A DNA stretch of 64,000 bases from assembly GCA_031254645.1 (NCBI GenBank), contig JAIRUA010000007.1, forward strand, positions 310,001 to 374,000. Direction: 5' to 3'. The stretch is from Dysgonamonadaceae bacterium. GTDB taxonomy: Bacteria > Bacteroidota > Bacteroidia > Bacteroidales > Dysgonomonadaceae. Below are positions 1 through 9,309 of this stretch, in pieces (within the stretch, counting starts at the first letter, position 1; each line of letters starts with the position of its first letter). A model generated the notes under the pieces. The model saw only the letters and a program-made list of their open reading frames with translations. It was not told the origin of the DNA and did not search any database. Position numbers and translations under genes: made by a program.

Positions 1-1940
1 ACTTCAAAATATTTATGAACAATGTGTTGGATTTGAAAGGCTACCGCTTTTTCCAAGCGTCATATGACGAAGATGAGATGGGAACAATCCTTTCTGTAAA
101 CAAAGATGTGGCAGGGCGAACGATTACGTATATTGGTTATACGCTGTTGATTATCGGATTTGTGATGATGTTTTTTGTTCGCAATTCCCGTTATCGACAT
201 TTGTCAAGGCAATTGAGTGAATTGCGCCAAAAGATGAAAACCGTTTCGGCAATTATTCTATTTTCGATTGTATCATTATCGGTTTTCGGACAATCCACAT
301 CAACGGAAAATGCTGTACGACAGAATGTCGTCAGCACAGAACACGCAGCAAAGTTCGGAGCGTTACCCATACAATGGCGCGGACGAACAATGCCAATGAA
401 CACATTTTCTTCCGAAATTCTTCGAAAAGTGCACCGAGCAGAAACTTTTGGTGAACTCAATTCAGACCAATTCCTGTTGAGTTTCTTCGCAATGCCGCAA
501 ATGTGGACGCAGGTGCCACTCATTGCTATTCCCAACAAAGAAATCATTCGCCGGTATAACCTGCCTAAAAACCACAGCGCATACATTCATTTTTTCGATG
601 CAAACGGACATTATCGTTTTTTAGACGAAATACAACGCATTCACACTAAACCCGCTAACGAACGAACAGCGTATGAAAAAGAGTTGATTCGGATTGATGA
701 ACGTGTCAATATTATTCACCTGCTGTTGAATAATGAAATGCCCGGAATTTTCCCAAATTCTGCCAATCCTTCTCACGATTGGCACGCGCCCGGTAACGAT
801 TTATCCGACTTTCGAACGGAAGATTCGCTTTTCATCACACGCACTTTTACGTGGTATTTCAACGAAGTGCAGCACGCGCTACGAAACGGAAATTGGAGCA
901 ATGCAGATAATGTTTTGAACCTCATAAAAACGTATCAATTAGAGAATTGCGATGCAAATTTAATCGATATCAATAAAATTCAAGCCGAATTTCTATACAA
1001 TCAAATCAGATTTCCTGCACGTAGCAAAGTCGCCTATTTTATCTTGGGCGGATTGTTGCTTTTGGTGACATTTGCACGCTTATTGCGAGAACGAAAATGG
1101 CTTCAATATCTGTCATTCGTGCTTGTTGTGGGCATTATTCTCGTGTTACTTTTCCACGCTTTCGGAATGGGAATGCGGTCATACATTTCGGGACATTCGC
1201 CGTGGTCAAATTCTTACGAAACAATGATTTATGTGGGCTGGGTAACGGTATTTGCCGGACTTATTTTCGGACGAAAAAATATGCTGATGCTCGCGCTCGG
1301 CACACTTTTTGGCGGTGTTATTTTGTTTGTTTCCACGCTCAATTGGATGGATCCACAAATTAGCACACTGGTGCCTGTGTTGCGATCGCCTTGGTTGATG
1401 TGGCATGTATCGGTGAATGTGGCGGCGTATGGATTTTTCGGAATCAGTTTCTTGCTGGGCATCGTGAATATGATAATGATGACGTTTCCGAAAAACAATT
1501 TGCTCGTTCAGTATCGCATTAAAGAACTGACAATCATTAACAATATGTCGTTGCTTGTTGGTCTTGCTTTGATGACAATCGGCGCATTTCTCGGCGCTAT
1601 TTGGGCAAACGAATCGTGGGGGCGTTATTGGGGTTGGGATCCGAAGGAGACGTGGGCGCTCATTACGATGGTGCTTTATACGATTGTTACGCATTTGTAT
1701 TTAATGAAAAACCGGAATAGCGATTGGTTGTTTAATTTATTGTCGTCGTTGGCTTTTTCGAGCGTGTTAATGACTTATTTTGGTGTGAATTATCTGTTGA
1801 GCGGAATGCATTCGTACGGAAGTACGGCAGGAAATATAATGACGATTATGTTGTACATCTTGATAATGTTCTTGGCGGTTGGTTTGTTAGGGGTTGTTTC
1901 GTATGTAAAAGTGCGAAAATGTGAAAGGATAAAAACCTAA
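1..1940 (+). CDS. ccsA: Cytochrome c biogenesis protein, ResB end fused to CcsA (5' partial)
   Basis: Membrane protein of the system II cytochrome c maturation pathway, which carries haem to the outer face of the membrane for attachment to apocytochromes. The reading frame is open to the window edge, and the first 75 residues after the ATG at 15 look like the end of a ResB domain (YRFFQASYDEDEMGT followed by a membrane helix), so the true start lies upstream. A periplasmic stretch follows, then about eight membrane helices of a CcsA domain holding the tryptophan-rich haem motif WGRYWGWDPKETW (about 1617-1656). ResB-CcsA fusion in one chain is usual in Bacteroidales. The family is certain; the missing 5' part cannot be judged. 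Confidence 0.9.
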   Translation, partial: FKIFMNNVLDLKGYRFFQASYDEDEMGTILSVNKDVAGRTITYIGYTLLIIGFVMMFFVRNSRYRHLSRQLSELRQKMKTVSAIILFSIVSLSVFGQSTSTENAVRQNVVSTEHAAKFGALPIQWRGRTMPMNTFSSEILRKVHRAETFGELNSDQFLLSFFAMPQMWTQVPLIAIPNKEIIRRYNLPKNHSAYIHFFDANGHYRFLDEIQRIHTKPANERTAYEKELIRIDERVNIIHLLLNNEMPGIFPNSANPSHDWHAPGNDLSDFRTEDSLFITRTFTWYFNEVQHALRNGNWSNADNVLNLIKTYQLENCDANLIDINKIQAEFLYNQIRFPARSKVAYFILGGLLLLVTFARLLRERKWLQYLSFVLVVGIILVLLFHAFGMGMRSYISGHSPWSNSYETMIYVGWVTVFAGLIFGRKNMLMLALGTLFGGVILFVSTLNWMDPQISTLVPVLRSPWLMWHVSVNVAAYGFFGISFLLGIVNMIMMTFPKNNLLVQYRIKELTIINNMSLLVGLALMTIGAFLGAIWANESWGRYWGWDPKETWALITMVLYTIVTHLYLMKNRNSDWLFNLLSSLAFSSVLMTYFGVNYLLSGMHSYGSTAGNIMTIMLYILIMFLAVGLLGVVSYVKVRKCERIKT

Positions 1941-1990
1941 GGTTTGGATAAGAAAAATGATACTCTTTTGATAGTCTGCTGTTCTGTCTC

Positions 1991-2110
1991 TAACCCCTCC
2001 TGCTTCGCGGACTCCCCTTTATCAAAATGATTATTCATTTCAGAGAGTTTCATCAAGGCGTAATCTCCCCTTAATTTTAAGGGGAGTACCACGAAGTGGA
2101 GAGGGGTTTA
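1991..2110. repeat. Intergenic inverted repeat with internal palindrome
   Basis: The outer arms (about 1991-2022 and 2079-2110) are imperfect reverse complements of each other, with TAACCCCTC on the left matching GAGGGGTTA on the right. Inside the right part, 2065-2086 is a perfect 10-bp palindrome (CTCCCCTTAA, 2-nt loop, TTAAGGGGAG). The element looks like a short non-coding repeat sitting between two convergent genes; other copies would have to be sought in the rest of the genome. Confidence 0.6.
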
Positions 2111-2114
2111 ACAA

Positions 2115-2145
2115 AAAAGCCGTTTCCTCATAGAAAACGGCTTTT
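2115..2145 (-). terminator. Rho-independent terminator after rprY
   Basis: An 11-bp stem (AAAAGCCGTTT paired with AAACGGCTTTT) with a short loop sits between convergent ccsA and rprY. Read on the minus strand the stem runs directly into a run of six T, so it best fits the end of rprXY transcription, though it may also act on ccsA. Confidence 0.75.
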
Positions 2146-2166
2146 ATTCATATCAAAAAGTATTAC

Positions 2167-2889
2167 TTATTTTCCGGCATTTGCAGCCATCTCTTCCTCA
2201 GTAGGCACGATAAGTTTATATCCTTTACCGTGAATGTTGATGATTTCGATGTTTGGCTCCGGTTTCAACAGTTTGCGTAATTTCGTGATATACACGTCCA
2301 TACTGCGAGCGTTGAAATACGTATCTTCTTCCCAAATTTGTTTGAGTGCGTGATTACGTTCCAAAATGTCGTTCACGTGTGAACAAAGGAGCGAAAGTAA
2401 TTCCGACTCTTTGGTAGTCAGTTTTGTTTGCTCGCCGGCAATGGTCAACATTTGCTTTTGCGTATCAAATGTCATTGTACCAAAATTGTACACTTGTTGC
2501 TCTTTTGCTTTTTTACCTTTCACACGGCGAATGATTGCTTCCATACGAAGTGTCAATTCTTCCATACTGAATGGTTTGGTAATGTAATCATCAGCTCCCA
2601 CTTTGAAACCTTCAAGTACATCTTCTTTCATGTTTTTGGCAGTTAAGAAGATAACCGGAATTTCAGAGTTGATGCTTCTGATTTCTTTCACGAGCGATAC
2701 ACCGTCTTTTTTCGGCATCATCACGTCGCAAATACACAAGTCATACTTTGTTTTCACAAATCCTTTGAAACCTGCATCACCATCGGGATACAAATCAGTT
2801 TCATAACCTTTGGCTTGGAGGTATTCTCTAAGCAACATGCCAAGATTCTCATCATCTTCGCATAAAAAAATCTTCAATTTTTCTTCCAT
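2167..2889 (-). CDS. rprY: OmpR/PhoB-type response regulator RprY
   Basis: DNA-binding response regulator of 240 residues. The receiver domain (about 5-120) has the acidic pair at 12-13, the phospho-acceptor Asp55 in CDVMMPK and Lys105 in the ITKPF motif. A winged-helix OmpR/PhoB output domain follows (about 135-230, with the ARSMDVYITKLRKLL recognition region). It lies one base downstream of the histidine kinase gene and must be its partner. Sequence and gene order fit RprY of Bacteroides fragilis, a regulator studied in that species; the targets here cannot be read from the window. Confidence 0.88.
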   Translation of the reverse strand: MEEKLKIFLCEDDENLGMLLREYLQAKGYETDLYPDGDAGFKGFVKTKYDLCICDVMMPKKDGVSLVKEIRSINSEIPVIFLTAKNMKEDVLEGFKVGADDYITKPFSMEELTLRMEAIIRRVKGKKAKEQQVYNFGTMTFDTQKQMLTIAGEQTKLTTKESELLSLLCSHVNDILERNHALKQIWEEDTYFNARSMDVYITKLRKLLKPEPNIEIINIHGKGYKLIVPTEEEMAANAGK

Positions 2890-2890
2890 A

Positions 2891-4414
2891 TCATTTATGT
2901 ATTATAGTTGGTAAACTTATTATAAATTTAGTTCCTTTGCCTAATTCGCCTTCGACACGAATAGTGCCGTTGAGATCATTTACGATTTTTTTCACATACG
3001 CCAAACCTAGTCCAAATCCTTTCACATCGTGTCTGTTGCCGGTATGCACGCGATAAAAACGCTCGAAAACTTTTTTTGCATCTTCTCTGCTGATGCCAAT
3101 TCCGTTGTCTTCTACCGAAACGATAAGTCGGTTGCCTTCGTTACGAGTGCGAATCATCAGTTCGAGCGGTACATCTTCTTTTCGATATTTAATCGCATTG
3201 TCCAACAGGTTGAACAATACATTTGTGAAGTGCATTTCGTCAACTCTTACGGCTGATTCTGTCGCTTCCAAGTCGATGTCCAGTGTTCCACCATATTTTT
3301 CAACTTTCAGTACGTGCGTATTTGCTACGCTCACAACTACGTCGTTGACATCAATTTCTTTTAGTTTGAGTGTCGATTTTTGTCGGTCGAAAAGCGACAT
3401 TTGCAACACTTTTTCTACTTGAAAGCTCAATCGCTTGGTTTCGTCATTGATAACACCTGTTACGTGTTTGAATACTTCGGGCGATTTCAATATCGAATTA
3501 TCTTTGAGCATTTGCGTAGCGAGTGATATGGTGGATACAGGCGTTTTCAGCTCGTGCGTCATATTATTGATAAAATCGTTTTTCATTTCAGACAAACGCT
3601 TCTGTCTGAACAATATTATTATCGTGAATATAAACGTTATCAACAAGATAAACGTAAATATCAACGAGGGGGCAAGAAATGCAAGTTCGTCACGAATGTA
3701 ATCTCGTTTTGTCGGGAAATAAACCCTCATTCGATTCACCCTTCCGGGTGGGTCATTCGGAAACAATACTTGCGAGAACACCGCCTCTTGATACCTTGTC
3801 GAAAAGTTGGGCGAGGTATAAACAGCTTGATTATTGAAATTTAAAACCTGAAAACCAAACGGTGTCCCTCTCAATCCAACATTAGCCAATTCATTTTGAA
3901 TGTAAAGATTGAGTGTATTGAAATCAATTCGCTCCTCTATTGGCTTATGACTGGGTTGGGTTATTAAACTGAGAATAACCTCATCCACTAATGCTCTTTC
4001 GTACCGAAAACGTTGCGAAAGAGCTTGTTGTAAATCGGATTGTGTTCTTGCAATCGTTCTACTTTGACCAATCGGCTGTCCGGCTATGTGCTGCTGTTCA
4101 ATTCTCGTCTCACTTCCATCGGGGTGTGTAATAGCGACACTTGTTCGTTCAATAATACCTGTCGAGCCTCTCAATTGACCGTAGTGTTGCAAATATCTGG
4201 CTTCCGATTCAATTATATCTTGTTCCAAGTATTCACGAGCTTGGTCTAGTTCGAGATTTCGCATTACTTGATAGAGACTTCTACGTACCTGCTCATCGAA
4301 CTGTTGTGTGCGAATAGTGATACTCTCTCGCATATATCCCACTTGCAAATACAGCAAAGCAAATAATGCAACAAACATCACTATGGCAAGCACCCAAATA
4401 GTTGATTTTTTCAT
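2891..4414 (-). CDS. rprX: Sensor histidine kinase RprX
   Basis: Transmembrane sensor kinase of 507 residues. Membrane helices at about 5-24 and 248-269 bracket a periplasmic sensor region of some 220 residues with no recognised domain. The HisKA box NNMTHELKTP puts the phospho-accepting His at 287. The ATP-binding domain shows the N box (NLLDNAIKY), G1 (DNGIG) and G2 (GFGLGLAYV). It is the first gene of the rprXY operon and phosphorylates RprY. The start chosen gives a proper signal-anchor (MKKSTIWVLAIVMF). Confidence 0.88.
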   Translation of the reverse strand: MKKSTIWVLAIVMFVALFALLYLQVGYMRESITIRTQQFDEQVRRSLYQVMRNLELDQAREYLEQDIIESEARYLQHYGQLRGSTGIIERTSVAITHPDGSETRIEQQHIAGQPIGQSRTIARTQSDLQQALSQRFRYERALVDEVILSLITQPSHKPIEERIDFNTLNLYIQNELANVGLRGTPFGFQVLNFNNQAVYTSPNFSTRYQEAVFSQVLFPNDPPGRVNRMRVYFPTKRDYIRDELAFLAPSLIFTFILLITFIFTIIILFRQKRLSEMKNDFINNMTHELKTPVSTISLATQMLKDNSILKSPEVFKHVTGVINDETKRLSFQVEKVLQMSLFDRQKSTLKLKEIDVNDVVVSVANTHVLKVEKYGGTLDIDLEATESAVRVDEMHFTNVLFNLLDNAIKYRKEDVPLELMIRTRNEGNRLIVSVEDNGIGISREDAKKVFERFYRVHTGNRHDVKGFGLGLAYVKKIVNDLNGTIRVEGELGKGTKFIISLPTIIHK

Positions 4415-4785
4415 ATCGTTTTCCTACTTACCACCGTTTTTAATGATACATTTTGAATCTCATTTCACTATCTTATCATAATGACGAAATTAAAGCATGT
4501 TTTTCTCTCATTTTGCATTAAACAAAATAGCTGATAATTTTCAAAGATCACTTCCTTTCCATATTGATTTAACAAATAAACGACTTTTTTGTTTAACACT
4601 TTGCCTATAAAATGAGAAAAAATTCAATATCACCTGAAATATAACATTATTTAAGAAAATCGCATCTATTTATAGGATGTCATTAAGATTTATTTTATCA
4701 TTTTTTTTACCATCAAATTTTTTCACATACTATTTTCGAGCACCAATTTTAGTCTGCTAATTATCAGTTATCAACCAAAAAACAT
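4415..4785. other. Divergent non-coding region between rprX and yicC
   Basis: An AT-rich gap without a plausible gene. It must hold the rprX promoter, but no exact minus-strand TAnnTTTG was found, so that promoter is not placed. The right edge leads into the yicC promoters. Confidence 0.5.
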
Positions 4786-4840
4786 TACCTTTGTATAAGA
4801 TAAGGTAAGATAAGATGCGCCTCGGCAAAGATCAAATAAA

Positions 4841-4872
4841 TTTGGCTTTACGCTCGGCTTTCATTATCTTTG
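4841..4872 (+). promoter_or_regulatory. Bacteroidetes-type promoter of yicC-gmk
   Basis: TTTG at 4841-4844 and TATCTTTG at 4865-4872 match the -33 and -7 elements of Bacteroidetes promoters with a 20-nt gap. Transcription would begin a few bases before the ATG at 4887, giving a very short leader. A second -7-like site, TACCTTTG, lies at 4786-4793 without a clear -33 partner. Confidence 0.6.
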
Positions 4873-4886
4873 CAAAAAACAACGAT

Positions 4887-5759
4887 ATGATACATTCAAT
4901 GACCGGATATGGAAAAGCCGTAGCCGAATTACCGAATAAAAAAGTAACGATAGAAATCAAATCACTGAATAGCAAGCAATTTGATTTATATACACGTATT
5001 CCAATGATATACAGAGAGAAAGAAATTACGATGCGTAATAATCTTTCTCGCCAACTCGAACGTGGAAAAGTAGATTTGAGTATGAACGTGGAGGTCATTT
5101 CGAAAAATATTTCCTCCAAAATCGATCACAACGTGTTAGGACAATATCATCAAGAGCTTAAAAATCTTGCAGTTGAGATGAATATTGCTGAGCCTGAAAA
5201 TTGGCTCCCCGTATTAATACGATTGCCCGATGTAATGCGCCAAGACATCGAAGAGCTAAATGATGAAGAATGGATTTGCATCGAAAAAGTCATCGAAAAA
5301 GCGACCGCCGAAGTGGTGGCATTTCGCAAGCAAGAGGGCGCAATGTTAGCAAAAGTATTAACGGAAAAAATCCAAAATATTCACATACTTCTCGCTGCCG
5401 TAGAGCCTTTCGAAGCAGAACGATTGGAGAAAGTAAAAAATCGAATTTACGACGGTTTAAAAAATTTAGAAGGTGTTGATTATGACAAAAATCGCTTCGA
5501 GCACGAGATGATTTACTACATCGAAAAATTTGACGTAAACGAAGAAAAAGCGCGTCTGACACATCATCTAAATTATTTTATCGAAACGCTCAACGATAAA
5601 AATTCACAAGGGAAAAAACTCGGTTTTATCGCGCAAGAGATTGGTCGAGAAATAAATACGCTCGGCTCAAAATCCAATCAATCTGATATGCAACGCATTG
5701 TGGTACAAATGAAAGATGAATTGGAGCAAATTAAGGAGCAGATTTTGAACGTGTTGTAA
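4887..5759 (+). CDS. yicC: YicC-family endoribonuclease
   Basis: Protein of 290 residues of the YicC/YloC family, stress-linked endoribonucleases. The N-terminal domain begins with the family signature MIHSMTGYGKA and continues with EIKSLNSKQFDL. The C-terminal DUF1732 part is recognisable as GRKLGF-like (QGKKLGFIAQEIGREINTLGSKSN). The ATG at 4887 is preferred over an in-frame ATG at 4815, because the signature starts there and the promoter lies between the two. The gene precedes gmk, a common pairing in Bacteroidetes. Family assignment is firm; the substrate here is unknown. Confidence 0.9.
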   Translation: MIHSMTGYGKAVAELPNKKVTIEIKSLNSKQFDLYTRIPMIYREKEITMRNNLSRQLERGKVDLSMNVEVISKNISSKIDHNVLGQYHQELKNLAVEMNIAEPENWLPVLIRLPDVMRQDIEELNDEEWICIEKVIEKATAEVVAFRKQEGAMLAKVLTEKIQNIHILLAAVEPFEAERLEKVKNRIYDGLKNLEGVDYDKNRFEHEMIYYIEKFDVNEEKARLTHHLNYFIETLNDKNSQGKKLGFIAQEIGREINTLGSKSNQSDMQRIVVQMKDELEQIKEQILNVL

Positions 5760-5838
5760 ATTTACGATTTTAGATTTACGATTTTAGATTTGCAGGTACT
5801 GCGCTTAAATCGTAAATCTAAAATCTAAAATCGTAAAT
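5760..5838. repeat. AT-rich inverted repeat between yicC and gmk
   Basis: Both arms (5760-5791 and 5807-5838) are built from the unit TTTACGATTTTAGA and are near reverse complements around a 15-nt loop. The RNA would fold into a long hairpin between two genes read in the same direction. It has no T-run, so it may affect mRNA processing rather than end transcription. Confidence 0.7.
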
Positions 5839-5843
5839 ATTTT

Positions 5844-6404
5844 ATGAGTAAATTGATAATATTCTCAGCCCCGTCGGGCGCAGGCAAATCAACCCTTGTG
5901 CGTTATTTACTGGCACAAAATTTCAACCTGCAATTCTCAATTTCCGCTACAAGCAGATTGCCTCGTGGCGAAGAGCAACACGGTGTGGAATACTATTTTC
6001 TCACGCCCGATGAATTTCGCAAACGAATTGTCAAAGGCGATTTTTTGGAATACGAAGAGGTATATGCCGACAGATTTTATGGCACATTGAAAAGCGAAGT
6101 CGATCGCATTCTCGCCGAAGGCAACAATGTGGTACTTGATGTAGATTGCATTGGCGGACTGAATATTAAGAATGCGTATGGCGACCGTGCATTAAGTCTT
6201 TTTGTGATGCCTCCATCGGTGCAAGTGCTTCGCGAACGGCTCGAAAGACGTGGAACGGACACGCCCGAAATCATTGAAAACCGGTTGGATAAAGCCGAAT
6301 ACGAGATGAGTTTTGCACCGCAATTCGATGCAATCATTTGTAATGATGATTTCGACAGGGCAAAGGCAGAAGTGTTGGCGTTGATTTCGGTTTTTGTAAA
6401 ATGA
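5844..6404 (+). CDS. gmk: Guanylate kinase
   Basis: Converts GMP and ATP to GDP and ADP in purine nucleotide supply. At 186 residues it has the normal length. It shows the P-loop SAPSGAGKST near the N-terminus (Lys15), the GMP-binding stretch with SRLPRGEEQHGVEYYF, and the LID/arginine segment RLERRGTDTPEIIENRL. Second gene after yicC; the following gene overlaps its stop if the longest start is used. Confidence 0.95.
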   Translation: MSKLIIFSAPSGAGKSTLVRYLLAQNFNLQFSISATSRLPRGEEQHGVEYYFLTPDEFRKRIVKGDFLEYEEVYADRFYGTLKSEVDRILAEGNNVVLDVDCIGGLNIKNAYGDRALSLFVMPPSVQVLRERLERRGTDTPEIIENRLDKAEYEMSFAPQFDAIICNDDFDRAKAEVLALISVFVK

Positions 6405-6463
6405 TAAATAGAGCGCAGATGACACGGATAATGCAGATTTGCGTTCCCCAAAACATTAAAGAT

Positions 6464-7387
6464 ATGAGCAAAAAATTATCCATAATCCTATCGGTAATTT
6501 TCCTGCCAATACTTCTCTGTGCTCAGATACCGCAAAAAGAGACAAGAATATTCGCCGTAAAAGACGGACAAGAATTGAAAATGGATATTTACACGCCCAT
6601 TACAACCGATATTGATACGAAAAAACCGTGTCTTATTTTCGTTTTCGGTGGAGGTTTCAAAGAAGGCACACGTGATGCCAAACAATACACGGATTATTTC
6701 AACTATTTCGCCAACAGGGAATTCGTAGTTGTTTCGATTGACTATCGTTTGGGAATGAAAGGACAAAAAGCACCTTCGCCATTCAACACAAGACCGCTAC
6801 GAAACGCTATCGAAATGGGTGTTTCCGATTTATATTCCGCCACCAATTACATATTGGAAAACGTCGACAAGTGGGATATTGACCGTGAACGAATCATCAT
6901 CAGCGGATCAAGTGCAGGCGCCATTATCGTGCTGCAAAGCGATTACGAATTGAACGATTTCAGACATTCGGCAAGAGTATTGCCTGAAGGATTTCGTTAT
7001 GCAGGTGTTATTTCGTTTGCCGGCGCTATTTTTAGTATCGAAGGCGTTCCGTCATACACGCGCCGTCCGGCTCCTACCCTCTTTTTTCACGGCAGTGCGG
7101 ATAGATTGGTGCCATACAATAGCGTTCGATTTTTCAGATTGGGAATGTTTGGGTCGAAACCACTGGCGCAGCGATTCCGTCAGCAAAGTTATCCCTATCT
7201 ATTTTATACCAAGGAAGGTATTGGGCACGAAGTTGCCAATTATCCGATGACGGAATCTTTGTCCGAAATCGAACAATTTATCAACGATTTTGTCTTCAAC
7301 CGGTCGCAATTGATGATTGATATTAACATTAAGGATAGATTCAGACAATCGGACACGAGCTTGAATCCGGCAAATTTCTTTCATTGA
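6464..7387 (+). CDS. Secreted alpha/beta-hydrolase (carboxylesterase-like)
   Basis: A 307-residue exported hydrolase. It has a signal peptide (MSKKLSIILSVIFLPILLCAQ), an oxyanion-hole type FGGGF motif, the nucleophile elbow GSSAG, a plausible acid in HGSADRLVP, and a late GIGHE histidine, so a complete Ser-Asp-His triad. The fold resembles esterase/lipase proteins of the BD-FAE/carboxylesterase group; substrate unknown. An upstream in-frame ATG at 6401 would add 21 residues that spoil the signal peptide and fall in a repeat-like stretch (CGCAGATGACACGG), so the ATG at 6464 was chosen. In many Bacteroidetes nadD follows gmk; it is not present here. Confidence 0.75.
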   Translation: MSKKLSIILSVIFLPILLCAQIPQKETRIFAVKDGQELKMDIYTPITTDIDTKKPCLIFVFGGGFKEGTRDAKQYTDYFNYFANREFVVVSIDYRLGMKGQKAPSPFNTRPLRNAIEMGVSDLYSATNYILENVDKWDIDRERIIISGSSAGAIIVLQSDYELNDFRHSARVLPEGFRYAGVISFAGAIFSIEGVPSYTRRPAPTLFFHGSADRLVPYNSVRFFRLGMFGSKPLAQRFRQQSYPYLFYTKEGIGHEVANYPMTESLSEIEQFINDFVFNRSQLMIDINIKDRFRQSDTSLNPANFFH

Positions 7388-7392
7388 ATTCG

Positions 7393-8307
7393 ATGCAAAA
7401 AATCCTGCAAAAATATCTACTGCTTATCGCAATGACTATTGGTATTTTGTTTTATAAACAATTGTCGATTTTCACGCCGATAATTCCTTATTTTTTGTCG
7501 GCAATGCTTTTCATTACTTATTGTCGCGTGCGGTGGATTGATATTCGGCTAACCAAGTTTCATTATATTTTGCTGACAATTCAATATGCAGGAAGTGCAT
7601 TGATATACCTCGTCATTCGTCCATTCAACGAAATTGTGGCACAAGCCGCGATGATTTGTGTGTTGATTTCTACGGCAACTGCTGCGCCCGTCATCACAGG
7701 TATTTTGAACGGAAACATTGCTTCGGTAACTACTTACGCCATTGTCAGCAATTTGTTGGTGGCTTTTATTGCGCCTGTTTTTTTATCGATTATCGGCAAT
7801 ACCGGCGAAAATGTTTCGTTTTTCGCCTCGTTTTGGTATATTTTTCGAAAAGTGATGCCGATTTTGTTGCTGCCTTTTGTAACAGCGTTGCTTTTGGCGA
7901 AAGTTTTACCTAAAGCGCACGAAAAAATAAAATCAGCGCAGATCGTGTCATTTTATCTTTGGGCGCTTGCGCTCACTGTTGTGATAGCAAGTCTAGCAAA
8001 ATTCGTAATTGAATACAGCAATGGAGGTTACAGATTTTTAATCGTTATCGCCATTGTTTCGTTACTGATTTGTTTTGCACAATTTTTCTTCGGACGAAAA
8101 CTCGGTACACGTTTCAATCAGACCGTTGCCGGAGGGCAAAGTCTAGGGCAAAAAAATACCGTACTCGCCATTTGGCTCACACAAACGTACCTGAACCCTG
8201 TGGCTTCATTAGGTCCCGGATTGTATGTTTTGTGGCAAAATTTGGTCAATTTTTATCAGATTTGGCAGAAAAAACGTTTTGAGGAAAAATTAATGATTAA
8301 TGATTGA
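7393..8307 (+). CDS. Bile acid:Na+ symporter (BASS)-like membrane transporter
   Basis: Integral membrane protein of about 304 residues with eight to ten hydrophobic helices. The conserved segment near the C-terminus (GGQSLGQKNTVLAIWLTQTY, then LNPVASLGPGLYVLWQN) is typical of the BASS/arsenical-resistance-3 fold. The start is ATG 7393, five bases after the preceding stop, so it is probably co-transcribed with the esterase. The transported solute is unknown. Confidence 0.7.
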   Translation: MQKILQKYLLLIAMTIGILFYKQLSIFTPIIPYFLSAMLFITYCRVRWIDIRLTKFHYILLTIQYAGSALIYLVIRPFNEIVAQAAMICVLISTATAAPVITGILNGNIASVTTYAIVSNLLVAFIAPVFLSIIGNTGENVSFFASFWYIFRKVMPILLLPFVTALLLAKVLPKAHEKIKSAQIVSFYLWALALTVVIASLAKFVIEYSNGGYRFLIVIAIVSLLICFAQFFFGRKLGTRFNQTVAGGQSLGQKNTVLAIWLTQTYLNPVASLGPGLYVLWQNLVNFYQIWQKKRFEEKLMIND

Positions 8308-8508
8308 GTTTTATTGTATGGTAATGAGAAATAATAAATTGAATATAGAAATAACAAGATGAATGAGCATCTGAAAATTATCAAAGAAGTTGCAAAGTAA
8401 AAGTTAAAACCTTTGGGGGTTATCCAAAAAGGTCAATCAAAAACTTTATTATAAGACTTTTTAAGTTTTTGAAACTTAGAAAATCTCTTCCCGAAATAAA
8501 TAAATTCT

Positions 8509-9261
8509 ATGCAAAAAAAAAATCAAGAAACAATCAAACATAAAACCAATAAAGAGTTAGAAGCAATATCAAAAAACTTTTCCTCTTACTCTGCCGAAGA
8601 ACGACTTACAGCAGTAATCGAGTTAGAAAAAAAAGGCGTTTCATCTCACGAACTTACTTCTTTGAAAAGGAATTTGGAAGAAAACGTTCGAGAGTCTAAA
8701 AAAATGAAACAGAAAATCGCAGCAAAACAACAAGAAGAATGGACAGGCGAGCCAATAACTCTTGCAGAGGGAATAAAAGATATGACGCCAATGAAGGTGT
8801 TGAAAGTGCTATTTTATCAAAGTATTTTATCGCAAGAACGAGCCTTAAAATGGTTTCCTATTAAAAGTCAGGTTATAGGTAGAGCATTTATGTTTCTGTA
8901 TTTTGGACTTACGCTTCCACTCCTTATTTTCATCGGTACTTTGGCAAGGTATCAGTTTGATTTTGAATTTCCAATGGTTGGTGCATTCATCTTGTCGTTG
9001 TTTTTTATAGCGCTACCGCTGTATTTTCTGTTGGTTTTCGATGGTAAGGCGGAAGAAATATGCAAAAAAAAACCTGCTATGTTTAACAATCACAGGTATT
9101 CGGGTTATTTTTTTGGAATTGTAATGGGAGTGCCATTTTTGGCAATGATTTTGTTGTTGTTTTATTTGGGAATAAGGCAGGACGGAATAGGTGTGATAGA
9201 TGGAATATTGAAGCTTTTTGTGAATATAACGGAGGCATTTTTTTCAGGGCGAAGGTATTAA
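8509..9261 (+). CDS. Hypothetical membrane protein
   Basis: Not recognised. The 250 residues begin with a charged, helical cytoplasmic part (1-75, rich in Lys/Glu), followed by an amphipathic stretch and three membrane helices at about 125-145, 155-177 and 199-221. No catalytic motif is visible. A 200-bp gap before it (8308-8508) holds no gene or clear signal, so it may have its own promoter. Confidence 0.6.
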   Translation: MQKKNQETIKHKTNKELEAISKNFSSYSAEERLTAVIELEKKGVSSHELTSLKRNLEENVRESKKMKQKIAAKQQEEWTGEPITLAEGIKDMTPMKVLKVLFYQSILSQERALKWFPIKSQVIGRAFMFLYFGLTLPLLIFIGTLARYQFDFEFPMVGAFILSLFFIALPLYFLLVFDGKAEEICKKKPAMFNNHRYSGYFFGIVMGVPFLAMILLLFYLGIRQDGIGVIDGILKLFVNITEAFFSGRRY

Positions 9262-9309
9262 ATAAGACTTTCTAAATCGTATATCCAATCCAAGATCGAA
9301 AATCAAATT

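Noticed and set aside
1206-1694. 162-codon open frame opposite ccsA
   Set aside because: It lies wholly over a well-recognised CcsA domain and its product (many His, Arg and Asn) resembles no protein.
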